NCBI GenBank assembly: GCA_964020085.1
Contig: OZ026595.1
Coordinates: 6,616,517 to 6,680,516 of the forward strand
Direction: 5' to 3'
DNA from: Micromussa lordhowensis
Taxonomy: Eukaryota; Cnidaria; Anthozoa; Scleractinia; Lobophylliidae
Length of the DNA stretch: 64,000 nt
Shown here: in pieces, positions 11,701 through 24,700 of the stretch
Numbering within the stretch: the first letter of the stretch is position 1
How the letters are laid out: every line of letters starts with the position of its first letter
Notes under the pieces: model-generated
Told to the model about the DNA's origin: nothing
Database searches by the model: none
The model's input: only the letters and a program-made list of their open reading frames with translations
Translations under genes and position numbers: made by a program

Positions 11701-13327
11701 GCCAGCCGGCCACGCCTGGGGATCTGCCGGGCTGGTTAGCATAGTGCGAGATTTTGCCCACCTCCGAAACTTCGCATGTGGACCCGGACTGACCCCGAGA
11801 GTGCTTTGGTGCCATTAGTTTGCAAAGTTGCGACGCGCGCAAAGTTCGCCTAATTACCAAACGGGCTGGTTAGCATAGTGCGACATTTTGCGCAGCTCCG
11901 AAACTTTGCATCTGGACCTGGACCGACCCCGGGAGTGCTTTGGTGCCATTAGTTTGGAAAGTTGCGATGCGCGCAAAGTTCGCCTAATTTGCAAACGGGC
12001 TGGTTAGCATAGTGCGAGATTTTGCGTACCTCCAAAACTTTGCATGTGGACCTGGACCGACCCCGGGAGTGCTTTGGTGCCATTAGTTTGCAAAGTTGCG
12101 ACGCGCATCAAGCTCGGCTAACTAGTCAGCCAGCCAGCCACGCCTGGGGATCTGCCGGGCTGGTTAGCATAGTGCGAGATTTTCCGCAGCTCCGAAACTT
12201 CGCATGTGGACCCGGACCGACCCCGGGAGTGCTTTGGTGCCATTAGTTTGCAAAGTTGCGACTCGCGCAAAGTTCGGCTAATTAGCAAACGGGCTGGTTA
12301 GCATAGTGCGAGATTTTGCGCAGCTCCGAAACTTTCCATGTGGACCCGGACCGATCCCGGGAGTACTTTGGTGCCATTAGTTTGCAAAGTTGCGACGCGC
12401 GCAAACTTCGGCTAATTAGCAAACGGGCTGGTTAGCATAGTGCGAGATTTTGCGCACCTCCGAAACTTTGCATGTGGACCCGGACCGACCCCGGGAGTGC
12501 TTTGGTTCCATTATTTTGTAAAGTTGCGACGCGCGTCAAGCTCGGCAAAGTAGTCAGCCAGCCGGCCACGCCTGGGGATCTGCCGGGCTGGTTAGCATAG
12601 TGCGAGATTTTGTGCAGCTCCGAAACTTCGCATGTGGACCCGGACCGAACCGGGAGTGCTTTGGTGCCATTAGTTTGCAAAGTTGCGACGCGCGCAAAGT
12701 TCGGCTAATTAGCAAACGGGCTGGTTAGCATAGTGCGAGATTTTGCGCAGCTCCGAAACTTTGCATGTTGACCCGGACCGACCCCGGGAGTGCTTTGGTG
12801 CCATTAGTTTGCAAAGTTGCGACGCGCGTCAAGCTCGGCTAACTAGTCAGCCAGCCGGCCACGCCTGGGGATCTGCCGGGCTGGTTAGCATAGTGCGAGA
12901 TTTTGTGCAGCTCCGAAACTTCGCATGTGGACCCGGACCGACCCCGGGAGTGCTTTGGTGCCATTAGTTTGCAAAGTTGCGACGCGCGTCAAGCTCGGCT
13001 AACTAGTCAGCCAGCCGGCCACACCTGGGGATCTGCCGGGCTGGTTAGCATAGTGCGAGATTTTACGCAGCTCCGAAACTTCACATGTGGACCCGGACCG
13101 AACCCGGGAGTGCTTTGGTGCCATTAGTTTGGAAAGTTGCGATGCGCGCAAAGTTCGCCTAATTAGCAAACGGGCTGGTTAGCATAGTGCGAGATTTTGC
13201 ACACCTCCAAAACTTTGCATGTGGACCCGGACCGACCCCGGGAGTGCTTTGGTGCCATTAGTTTGCAAAGTTGCGACGCGCGCAAAGTTCGCCTAATTAC
13301 CAAACGGGCTGGTTAGCATAGTGCGAG
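7558..13327. repeat. Tandem duplication, 2,885-bp unit (two copies)
   Basis: Copy 1 (7558-10442) and copy 2 (10443-13327) read the same at offset 2,885, including private variants such as gcgtgcaaag (8345 and 11250), a gcccacctcc monomer, ttttgtaaag near 9630 and 12515, and actttccatg near 9450 and 12335. Matching continues to about 13467, where gcacacctcc replaces gcgcacctcc. Each unit holds one 1,442-bp decamer register and a second, altered one that contains a BB doublet near 10018 and 12903. I noticed no differences inside the copies, so the duplication is recent or artefactual. Confidence 0.88.
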
Positions 13328-14612
13328 ATTTTGCGCAGCTCCGAAACTTTGCATCTGGACCTGGACCGACCCCGGGAGTGCTTTGGTGCCATTAGTTTGG
13401 AAAGTTGCGATGCGCGCAAAGTTCGCCTAATTAGCAAACGGGCTGGTTAGCATAGTGCGAGATTTTGCACACCTCCAAAACTTTGCATGCCGACCCGGAC
13501 CGACCCCGGGAGTGCTTTGGTGCCATTAGTTTGCAAAGTTGCGACGCGCATCAAGCTCGGCTAACTAGTCAGCCAGCCAGCCACGCCTGGGGATCTGCCG
13601 GGCTGGTTAGCATAGTGCGAGATTTTCCGCAGCTCCGAAACTTCGCATGTGGACCCGGACCGACCCCGGGAGTGCTTTGGTGCCGTTAGTTTGCAAAGTT
13701 GCGACTCGCGCAAAGTTCGGCTAATTAGCAAACGGGCTGGTTAGCATAGTGCGAGATTTTGTGCAGCTCCGAAACTTCGCATGTGGACCCGGACCGAACC
13801 GGGAGTGCTTTGGTGCCATTAGTTTGCAAAGTTGCGACGCGCGCAAAGTTCGGCTAATTAGCAAACGGGCTGGTTAGCATAGTGCGAGATTTTGCGCAGC
13901 TCCGAAACTTTGCATGTTGACCCGGACCGACCCCGGGAGTGCTTTGGTGCCATTAGTTTGCAAAGTTGCGACGCGCGTCAAGCTCGGCTAACTAGTCAGC
14001 CAGCCGGCCACGCCTGGGGATCTGCCGGGCTGGTTAGCATAGTGCGAGATTTTCCGCAGCTCCGAAACTTCGCATGTGGACCCGGACCGACCCCGGGAGT
14101 GCTTTGGTGCCATTAGTTTGCAAAGTTGCGACGCGCGCAAAGTTCGGCTAATTAGCAAACGGGCTGGTTAACATATTGCGAGATTTTGCGCACGTCCGAA
14201 ACTTTGCATGTGGACCCGGACCGACCCCGGGAGTGCTTTGGTGCCATTAGTTTGCAAAGTTGCGACGCGCGTCAAGCTCGGCTAACTAGTCAGCCAGCCG
14301 GCCACGCCTGGGGATCTGCCGGGATGGTTAGCATAGTGCGAGATTTTGCGCAGCTCCGAAACTTCGCATTATGACCCGGACTGACCCCGGGAGTGCTTTG
14401 GTGCCATTAGTTTGCAAAGTTGCGACGCGCGCAAAGTTCGGCTAATTAGCAAACGGGCTGGTTAGCATAGTGCGAGATTTTGTGCAGCTCCGAAACTTCG
14501 CATGTGGACCCGGACCGAACCGGGAGTGCTTTGGTGCCATTAGTTTGCAAAGTTGCGACGCGCGCAAAGTTCGGCTAATTAGCAAACGGGCTGGTTAGCA
14601 TAGTGCGAGATT
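13328..14612. repeat. Mixed A/B satellite block
   Basis: AAB and AB groups linking the 2,885-bp duplication to the next decamers. The last part matches 6.8-7.27 kb at offset 7,346. This includes gttaacatattgcgag near 14168 and the gggatggttag/cattatgacc dimer near 14325-14375. No gene or foreign insert was seen. Confidence 0.83.
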
Positions 14613-17496
14613 TTGCGCAGCTCCGAAACTTTGCATGTTGACCCGGACCGACCCCGGGAGTGCTTTGGTGCCATTAGTTTGCAAAGTTGCGACGCGCGTC
14701 AAGCTCGGCTAACTAGTCAGCCAGCCGGCCACGCCTGGGGATCTGCCGGGCTGGTTAGCATAGTGCGAGATTTTGCGCAGCTCCGAAACTTCGCATGTGG
14801 ACCCGGACTGACCCCGAGAGTGCTTTGGTGCCATTAGTTTGCAAAGTTGCGACGCGCGCAAAGTTCGCCTAATTACCAAACGGGCTGGTTAGCATAGTGC
14901 GACATTTTGCGCAGCTCCGAAACTTTGCATCTGGACCTGGACCGACCCCGGGAGTGCTTTGGTGCCATTAGTTTGGAAAGTTGCGATGCGCGCAAAGTTC
15001 GCCTAATTAGCAAACGGGCTGGTTAGCATAGTGCGAGATTTTGCGCACCTCCAAAACTTTGCATGTGGACCTGGACCGACCCCGGGAGTGCTTTGGTGCC
15101 ATTAGTTTGCAAAGTTGCGACGCGCATCAAGCTCGGCTAACTAGTCAGCCAGCCAGCCACGCCTGGGGATCTGCCGGGCTGGTTAGCATAGTGCGAGATT
15201 TTCCGCAGCTCCGAAACTTCGCATGTGGACCCGGACCGACCCCGGGAGTGCTTTGGTGCCATTAGTTTGCAAAGTTGCGACTCGCGCAAAGTTCGGCTAA
15301 TTAGCAAACGGGCTAGTTAGCATAGTGCGAGATTTTGCGCAGCTCCGAAACTTTGCATGTGGACCTGGACCGACCCCGGGAGTACTTTGGTGCCATTAGT
15401 TTGCAAAGTTGCGACGCGCGCAAAGTTCGGCTAATTAGCAAACGGGCTGGTTAGCATAGTGCGAGATTTTGCGCACCTCCGAAACTTTGCATGTGGACCC
15501 GGACCGACCCCGGGAGTGCTTTGGTTCCATTATTTTGCAAAGTTGCGACGCGCGTCAAGCTCGGCTAAGTAGTCAGCCAGCCGGCCACGCCTGGGGATCT
15601 GCCGGGCTGGTTAGCATAGTGCGAGATTTTGTGCAGCTCCGAAACTTCGCATGTGGACCGGGACCGAACCGGGAGTGCTTTGGTGCCATTAGTTTGCAAA
15701 GTTGCGACGCGCGCAAAGTTCGGCTAATTAGCAAACGGGCTGGTTAGCATAGTGCGAGATTTTGCGCAGCTCCGAAACTTTGCATGTTGACCCGGACCGA
15801 CCCCGGGAGTGCTTTGGTGCCATTAGTTTGCAAAGTTGCGACGCGCGTCAAGCTCGGCTAACTAGTCAGCCAGCCGGCCACGCCTGGGGATCTGCCGGGC
15901 TGGTTAGCATAGTGCGAGATTTTGTGCAGCTCCGAAACTTCGCATGTGGACCCGGACCGAACCGGGAGTTCTTTGGTGCCATTAGTTTGCAAAGTTGCGA
16001 CGCGCGCAAAGTTCGGCTAATTAGCAAACGGGCTGGTTAGCATAGTGCGAGATTTTGCGCAGCTCCGAAACTTTGCATGTTGACCCGGACCGACCCCGGG
16101 AGTGCTTTGGTGCCATTAGTTTGCAAAGTTGCGACGCGCGTCAAGCTCGGCTAACTAGTCAGCCAGCCGGCCACGCCTGGGGATCTGCCGGGCTGGTTAG
16201 CATAGTGCGAGATTTTGCGCACCTCCGAAACTTCGCATGTGGACCCGGACTGACCCCGAGAGTGCTTTGGTGCCATTAGTTTGCAAAGTTGCGACGCGCG
16301 CAAAGTTCGCCTAATTACCAAACGGGCTGGTTAGCATAGTGCGACATTTTGCGCAGCTCCGAAACTTTGCATCTGGACCTGGACCGACCCCGGGAGTGCT
16401 TTGGTGCCATTAGTTTGGAAAGTTGCGATGCGCGCAAAGTTCGCCTAATTTGCAAACGGGCTGGTTAGCATAGTGCGAGATTTTGCGTACCTCCAAAACT
16501 TTGCATGTGGACCTGGACCGACCCCGGGAGTGCTTTGGTGCCATTAGTTTGCAAAGTTGCGACGCGCATCAAGCTCGGCTAACTAGTCAGCCAGCCAGCC
16601 ACGCCTGGGGATCTGCCGGGCTGGTTAGCATAGTGCGAGATTTTCCGCAGCTCCGAAACTTCGCATGTGGACCCGGACCGACCCCGGGAGTGCTTTGGTG
16701 CCATTAGTTTGCAAAGTTGCGACTCGCGCAAAGTTCGGCTAATTAGCAAACGGGCTGGTTAGCATAGTGCGAGATTTTGCGCAGCTCCGAAACTTTGCAT
16801 GTGGACCCGGACCGACCCCGGGAGTACTTTGGTGCCATTAGTTTGCAAAGTTGCGACGCGCGCAAAGTTCGGCTAATTAGCAAACGGGCTGGTTAGCATA
16901 GTGCGAGATTTTGCGCACCTCCGAAACTTTGCATGTGGACCCGGACCGACCCCGGGAGTGCTTTGGTTCCATTATTTTGCAAAGTTGCGACGCGCGTCAA
17001 GCTCGGCTAAGTAGTCAGCCAGCCGGCCACGCCTGGGGATCTGCCGGGCTGGTTAGCATAGTGCGAGATTTTGTGCAGCTCCGAAACTTCGCATGTGGAC
17101 CCGGACCGAACCGGGAGTGCTTTGGTGCCATTAGTTTGCAAAGTTGCGACGCGCGCAAAGTTCGGCTAATTAGCAAACGGGCTGGTTAGCATAGTGCGAG
17201 ATTTTGCGCAGCTCCGAAACTTTGCATGTTGACCCGGACCGACCCCGGGAGTGCTTTGGTGCCATTAGTTTGCAAAGTTGCGACGCGCGTCAAGCTCGGC
17301 TAACTAGTCAGCCAGCCGGCCACGCCTGGGGATCTGCCGGGCTGGTTAGCATAGTGCGAGATTTTGTGCAGCTCCGAAACTTCGCATGTGGACCCGGACC
17401 GAACCGGGAGTTCTTTGGTGCCATTAGTTTGCAAAGTTGCGACGCGCGCAAAGTTCGGCTAATTAGCAAACGGGCTGGTTAGCATAGTGCGAGATT
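14613..17496. repeat. Two consecutive 1,442-bp decamer repeats
   Basis: Copies at 14613-16054 and 16055-17496, each AAB, AAB, AB, AB, with AGTACT at 15381 and 16823 (both +768). They differ at several sites: gcgcagctcc against gcgcacctcc near 16216, gcgcacctcc against gcgtacctcc near 16485, and taattagc against taatttgc near 16445. They are therefore older relative to each other than the large duplications are. The block matches 7267 to about 9990 at offset 7,346, so the two decamers were also copied as a pair. Confidence 0.87.
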
Positions 17497-20400
17497 TTGC
17501 GCAGCTCCGAAACTTTGCATGTTGACCCGGACCGACCCCGGGAGTGCTTTGGTGCCATTAGTTTGCAAAGTTGCGACGCGCGTCAAGCTCGGCTAACTAG
17601 TCAGCCAGCCGGCCACACCTGGGGATCTGCCGGGCTGGTTAGCATAGTGCGAGATTTTACGCAGCTCCGAAACTTCACATGTGGACCCGGACCGAACCCG
17701 GGAGTGCTTTGGTGCCATTAGTTTGGAAAGTTGCGATGCGCGCAAAGTTCGCCTAATTAGCAAACGGGCTGGTTAGCATAGTGCGAGATTTTGCGCACCT
17801 CCAAAACTTTGCATGTGGACCCGGACCGACCCCGGGAGTGCTTTGGTGCCATTAGTTTGCAAAGTTGCGACGCGCATCAAGCTCGGCTAACTAGTCAGCC
17901 AGCCAGCCACGCCTGGGGATCTGCCGGGCTGGTTAGCATAGTGCGAGATTTTCCGCAGCTCCGAAACTTCGCATGTGGACCCGGACCGACCCCAGGAGTG
18001 CTTTGGTGCCATTAGTTTGCAAAGTTGCGACTCGCGCAAAGTTCGGCTAATTAGCAAACGGGCTGGTTAGCATAGTGCGAGATTTTGCGCAGCTCCGAAA
18101 CTTTGCATGTGGACCCGGACCGACCCCGGGAGTACTTTGGTTCCATTAGTTTGCAAAGTTGCGACGCGCGCAAAGTTCGGCTAATTAGCAAACGGGCTGG
18201 TTAGCATAGTGCGAGATTTTGCGCACCTCCGAAACTTTGCATGTGGACCCGGACCGACCCCGGGAGTGCTTTGGTTCCATTATTTTGCAAAGTTGCGACG
18301 CGCGTCAAGCTCAGCTAACTAGTCAGCCAGCCGGCCACGCCTGGGGATCTGCCGGGCTGGTTAGCATAGTGCGAGATTTTGTGCAGCTCCGAAACTTCGC
18401 ATGTGGACCCGGACCGAACCGGGAGTGCTTTAGTGCCATTAGTTTGCAAAGTTGCGACGCGCGCAAAGTTCGGCTAATTAGCAAACGGGCTGGTTAGCAT
18501 AGTGCGAGATTTTGCGCAGCTCCGAAACTTTGCATGTTGACCCGGACCGACCCCGGGAGTGCTTTGGTGCCATTAGTTTGCAAAGTTGCGACGCGCGTCA
18601 AGCTCGGCTAACTAGTCAGCCAGCCGGCCACACCTGGGGATCTGCCGGGCTGGTTAGCATAGTGCGAGATTTTACGCAGCTCCGAAACTTCACATGTGGA
18701 CCCGGACCGAACCCGGGAGTGCTTTGGTGCCATTAGTTTGCAAAGTTGAGACACGCAAAGTTCGGCTAATTAGCAAACGGGCTGGTTAGCATAGTGCGAG
18801 ATTTTGCGCAGCTCCGAAACTTTGCATGTGGACCTGGACCGACCCCGGGAGTGCTTTGGTGCCATTAGTTTGCAAAGTTGCGACGCGCGTCAAGCTCGGC
18901 TAACTAGTCAGTCAGCCAGCCATGCCTGGGGATCTGCCGGGCTGGTTAGCAGAGTGCGAGACTTTGCGCAGCTCCGAAACTTCGCATGTGGACCCGGACC
19001 GACCCCGAGAGTGCTTTGGTGCCATTAGTTTGCAAAGTTGCGACGCCCGCAAAGTTTGCCTAATTAGCAAACGGGCTGGTTAGCATAGTGCGAGATTTTG
19101 CGCAGCTCCGAAACTTTGCATGTGGACCCGGACCGACCCCGGGAGTGCTTTGGTGCCATTAGTTTGCAAAGTTGCGACGCGCGCAAAGTTCGGCTAATTA
19201 GCAAACGGGCTGGTTAGCATAGTGCGAGATTTTGCGCAGCTCCGAAACTTTGCATGTTGACCCGGACCGACCCCGGGAGTGCTTTGGTGCCATTAGTTTG
19301 CAAAGTTGCGACGCGCGTCAAGCTCGGCTAACTAGTCAGCCAGCCGGCCACACCTGGGGATCTGCCGGGCTGGTTAGCATAGTGCGAGATTTTACGCAGC
19401 TCCGAAACTTCACATGTGGACCCGGACCGAACCCGGGAGTGCTTTGGTGCCATTAGTTTGGAAAGTTGCGATGCGCGCAAAGTTCGCCTAATTAGCAAAC
19501 GGGCTGGTTAGCATAGTGCGAGATTTCGCGCACCTCCAAAACTTTGCATGTGGACCCGGACCGACCCCGGGAGTGCTTTGGTGCCATTAGTTTGCAAAGT
19601 TGCGACGCGCATCAAGCTCGGCTAACTAGTCAGCCAGCCAGCCACGCCTGGGGATCTGCCGGGCTGGTTAGCATAGTGCGAGATTTTCCGCAGCTCCGAA
19701 ACTTCGCATGTGGACCCGGACCGACCCCAGGAGTGCTTTGGTGCCATTAGTTTGCAAAGTTGCGACTCGCGCAAAGTTCGGCTAATTAGCAAACGGGCTG
19801 GTTAGCATAGTGCGAGATTTTGCGCAGCTCCGAAACTTTGCATGTGGACCCGGACCGACCCCGGGAGTACTTTGGTTCCATTAGTTTGCAAAGTTGCGAC
19901 GCGCGCAAAGTTCGGCTAATTAGCAAACGGGCTGGTTAGCATAGTGCGAGATTTTGCGCACCTCCGAAACTTTGCATGTGGACCCGGACCGACCCCGGGA
20001 GTGCTTTGGTTCCATTATTTTGCAAAGTTGCGACGCGCGTCAAGCTCAGCTAACTAGTCAGCCAGCCGGCCACGCCTGGGGATCTGCCGGGCTGGTTAGC
20101 ATAGTGCGAGATTTTGTGCAGCTCCGAAACTTCGCATGTGGACCCGGACCGAACCGGGAGTGCTTTAGTGCCATTAGTTTGCAAAGTTGCGACGCGCGCA
20201 AAGTTCGGCTAATTAGCAAACGGGCTGGTTAGCATAGTGCGAGATTTTGCGCAGCTCCGAAACTTTGCATGTTGACCCGGACCGACCCCGGGAGTGCTTT
20301 GGTGCCATTAGTTTGCAAAGTTGCGACGCGCGTCAAGCTCGGCTAACTAGTCAGCCAGCCGGCCACACCTGGGGATCTGCCGGGCTGGTTAGCATAGTGC

Positions 20401-20882
20401 GAGATTTTACGCAGCTCCGAAACTTCACATGTGGACCCGGACCGAACCCGGGAGTGCTTTGGTGCCATTAGTTTGCAAAGTTGAGACACGCAAAGTTCGG
20501 CTAATTAGCAAACGGGCTGGTTAGCATAGTGCGAGATTTTGCGCAGCTCCGAAACTTTGCATGTGGACCTGGACCGACCCCGGGAGTGCTTTGGTGCCAT
20601 TAGTTTGCAAAGTTGCGACGCGCGTCAAGCTCGGCTAACTAGTCAGTCAGCCAGCCACGCCTGGGGATCTGCCGGGCTGGTTAGCAGAGTGCGAGACTTT
20701 GCGCAGCTCCGAAACTTCGCATGTGGACCCGGACCGACCCCGAGAGTGCTTTGGTGCCATTAGTTTGCAAAGTTGCGACGCCCGCAAAGTTTGCCTAATT
20801 AGCAAACGGGCTGGTTAGCATAGTGCGAGATTTTGCGCAGCTCCGAAACTTTGCATGTGGACCCGGACCGACCCCGGGAGTG
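17413..20882. repeat. Tandem duplication, 1,735-bp unit (two copies)
   Basis: 17413-19147 and 19148-20882 match at offset 1,735, including rare variants: gctttagtgcc, gttgagacacgcaaag, gcagagtgcgagacttt and gacgcccgcaaagtttgcc. Differences seen include catgcc near 18921 against cacgcc, and gattttgcgc near 17790 against gatttcgcgc near 19525. The left boundary is where gggagttcttt changes to gggagtgcttt. The right boundary is where tttgcaaag becomes tttggaaag (about 20899). Confidence 0.87.
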
Positions 20883-21714
20883 CTTTGGTGCCATTAGTTT
20901 GGAAAGTTGCGATGCGCGCAAAGTTCTCCTAATTAGCAAACGGGCTGGTTAGCATAGTGCGAGATTTTGTGCAGCTCCAAAACTTTGCATGTGGACCCGG
21001 ACCGACCCCGGGAGTGCTTTGGTGCCATTAGTTTGCAAAGTTGCGACGCGCGTCAAGCTCGGCTAACTAGTCAGCCAGCCGGCCACGCCTGGGGATCTGC
21101 CGGGCTGGTTAGCATAGTGCGAGATTTTCCACAGCTCCGAAACTTCGCATGTGGACCGGGACCGACCCCGGGAGTGCTTTGGTGCCATTAGTTTGCAAAG
21201 TTGCGACGCGCGCAAAGTTCGGCTAATTAGCAAACGGGCTGGTTAGCATATTGCGAGATTTTGCGCACCTCCGAAACTTTGCATGTGGACCCGGACCGAC
21301 CCCGGGAGTGCTTTGGTGCCATTAGTTTGCAAAGTTGCGACGCGCGTCAAGCTCGGCTAACTAGTCAGCCAGCCGGCCACGCCTGGGGATCTGCCGGGCT
21401 GGTTAGCATAGTGCGAGATTTTGCGCAGCTCCGAAACTTCGCATGTTGACCCGGACTGACCCCGGAAGTGCTTTGGTGCCATTAGTTTGCAAAGTTGCGA
21501 CACGCGCAAAGTTCGGCTAATTAGCAAACGGGCTGGTTAGCATAGTGCGAGATTTCGTGCAGCTCCGAAACTTCGCATGTGGACCCGGACCGAACCGGGA
21601 GTGCTTTGGTGCCATTAGTTTGCAAAGTTGCGACGCGCGCAAAGTTCGGCTAATTAGCAAACGGGCTGGTTAGCATAGTGCGAGATTTTGCGCAGCTCCG
21701 AAACTTAGCATGTT
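20883..21714. repeat. Mixed A/B satellite block
   Basis: AB dimers and A monomers, including a catattgcgag landmark monomer near 21247 and private variants such as ttccacagctcc near 21127 and accccggaagtgc near 21461. No gene or foreign insert was seen. Confidence 0.83.
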
Positions 21715-24700
21715 GACCCGGACCGACCCCGGGAGTGCTTTGGTGCCATTAGTTTGCAAAGTTGCGACGCGCGTCAAGCTCGGCTAACTAGTCAGCCAGC
21801 CGGCCACGCCTGGGGATCTGCCGGGCTGGTTAGCCTAGTGCGAGATTTTGCGCAGCTCCGAAACTTCGCATGTGGACCCGGACTGACCCCGAGAGTGCTT
21901 TGGTGCCATTAGTTTGCAAAGTTGCGACGCGCGCAAAGTTCGCCTAATTACCAAACGGGCTGGTTAGCATAGTGCGACATTTTGCGCAGCTCCGAAACTT
22001 TGCATCTGGACCTGGACCGACCCCGGGAGTGCTTTGGTGCCATTAGTTTGGAAAGTTGCGATGCGCGCAAAGTTCGCCTAATTAGCAAACGGGCTGGTTA
22101 GCATAGTGCGAGATTTTGCGCACCTCCAAAACTTTGCATGTGGACCCGGACCGACCCCGGGAGTGCTTTGGTGCCATTAGTTTGCAAAGTTGCGACGCGC
22201 ATCAAGCTCGGCTAACTAGTCAGCCAGCCAGCCACGCCTGGGGATCTGCCGGGCTGGTTAGCATAGTGCGAGATTTTCCGCAGCTCCGAAACTTCGCATG
22301 TGGACCCGGACCGACCCCGGGAGTGCTTTGGTGCCATTAGTTTGCAAAGTTGCGACTCGCGCAAAGTTCGGCTAATTAGCAAACGGGCTGGTTAGCATAG
22401 TGCGAGATTTTGCGCAGCTCCGAAACTTTGCATGTGGACCCGGACCGACCCCGGGAGTACTTTGGTGCCATTAGTTTGCAAAGTTGCGACGCGCGCAAAG
22501 TTCGGCTAATTAGCAAACGGGCTGGTTAGCATAGTGCGAGATTTTGCGCACCTCCGAAACTTTGCATGTGGACCCGGACCGACCCCGGGAGTGCTTTGGT
22601 TCCATTATTTTGCAAAGTTGCGACGCGCGTCAAGCTCGGCTAACTAGTCAGCCAGCCGGCCACGCCTGGGGATCTGCCGGGCTGGTTAGCATAGTGCGAG
22701 ATTTTGTGCAGCTCCGAAACTTCGCATGTGGACCCGGACCGAACCGGGAGTGCTTTGGTGCCATTAGTTTGCAAAGTTGCGACGCGCGCAAAGTTCGGCT
22801 AATTAGCAAACGGGCTGGTTAGCATAGTGCGAGATTTTGCGCAGCTCCGAAACATTGCATGTTGACCCGGACCGACCCCGGGAGTGCTTTGGTGCCATTA
22901 GTTTGCAAAGTTGCGACGCGCGTCAAGCTCGGCTCACTAGTCAGCCAGCCGGCCACACCTGGGGATCTGCCGGGCTGGTTAGCATAGTGCGAGATTTTAC
23001 GCAGCTCCGAAACTTCACATGTGGACCCGGACCGAACCCGGGAGTGCTTTGGTGCCATTAGTTTGCAAAGTTGCGACACGCAAAGTTCGGCTAATTAGCA
23101 AACGGGCTGGTTAGCATAGTGCGAGATTTTGCGCAGCTCCGAAACTTTGCATGTGGACCTGGACCGACCCCGGGAGTGCTTTGGTGCCATTAGTTTGCAA
23201 AGTTGCGACGCGCGTCAAGCTCGGCTAACTAGTCAGTCAGCCAGCCACGCCTGGGGATCTGCCGGGCTGGTTAGCAGAGTGCGAGACTTTGCGCAGCTCC
23301 GAAACTTCGCATGTGGACCCGGACCGACCCCGAGAGTGCTTTGGTGCCATTAGTTTGCAAAGTTGCGACGCGCGCAAAGTTTGCCTAATTAGCAAACGGG
23401 CTGGTTAGCATAGTGCGAGATTTTGCGCAGCTCCGAAACTTTGCATGTGGACCCGGACCGACCCCGGGAGTGCTTTGGTGCCATTAGTTTGGAAAGTTGC
23501 GATGCGCGCAAAGTTCTCCTAATTAGCAAACGGGCTGGTTAGCATAGTGCGAGATTTTGTGCAGCTCCGAAACTTTGCATGTGGACCCGGACCGACCCCG
23601 GGAGTGCTTTGGTGCCATTAGTTTGCAAAGTTGCGACGCGCGTCAAGCTCGGCTAACTAGTCAGCCAGCCGGCCATGCCTGGGGATCTGCCGGGCTGGTT
23701 AGCATAGTGCGAGATTTTGCGCAGCTCCTAAACTTCGCATGTGGAGCCGGACCGACCCCGGGAGTGCTTTGGTGCCATTAGTTTGCAAAGTTGCCACGCG
23801 CTCAAAGTTCGGCTAATTAGCAAACGGGCTGCTTAGCATAGTGCGAGATTTTGCGCAGCTCCGAAACTTTGCATGTGGACCCGGACCGACCCCGGGAGTG
23901 CTTTGGTGCCATTAGTTTGCAAAGTTGCGACGCGCGTCAAGCTCGGCTAACTAGTCAGCCAGCCGGCCACGCCTGGGGATCTGCTGGGCTGGTTAGCATA
24001 GTGCGAGATTTTCCACAGCTCCGAAACTTCGCATGTGGACCGGGACCGACCCCGGGAGTGCTTTGGTGCCATTAGTTTGCAAAGTTGCGACGCGCGCAAA
24101 GTTCGGCTAATTAGCAAACGGGCTGGTTAGCATATTGCGAGATTTTGCGCACCTCCGAAACTTTGCATGTGGACCCGGACCGACCCCGGGAGTGCTTTGG
24201 TGCCATTAGTTTGCAAAGTTGCGACGCGCGTCAAGCTCGGCTAACTAGTCAGCCAGCCGGCCACGCCTGGGGATCTGCCGGGCTGGTTAGCATAGTGCGA
24301 GATTTTGCGCAGCTCCGAAACTTCGCATGTGGACCCGGACTGACCCCGAGAGTGCTTTGGTGCCATTAGTTTGCAAAGTTGCGACGCGCGCAAAGTTCGC
24401 CTAATTACCAAACGGGCTGGTTAGCATAGTGCGACATTTTGCGCAGCTCCGAAACTTTGCATCTGGACCTGGACCGACCCCGGGAGTGCTTTGGTGCCAT
24501 TAGTTTGGAAAGTTGCGATGCGCGCAAAGTTCGCCTAATTAGCAAACGGGCTGGTTAGCATAGTGCGAGATTTTGCGCACCTCCAAAACTTTGCATGTGG
24601 ACCCGGACCGACCCCGGGAGTGCTTTGGTGCCATTAGTTTGCAAAGTTGCGACGCGCATCAAGCTCGGCTAACTAGTCAGCCAGCCAGCCACGCCTGGGG

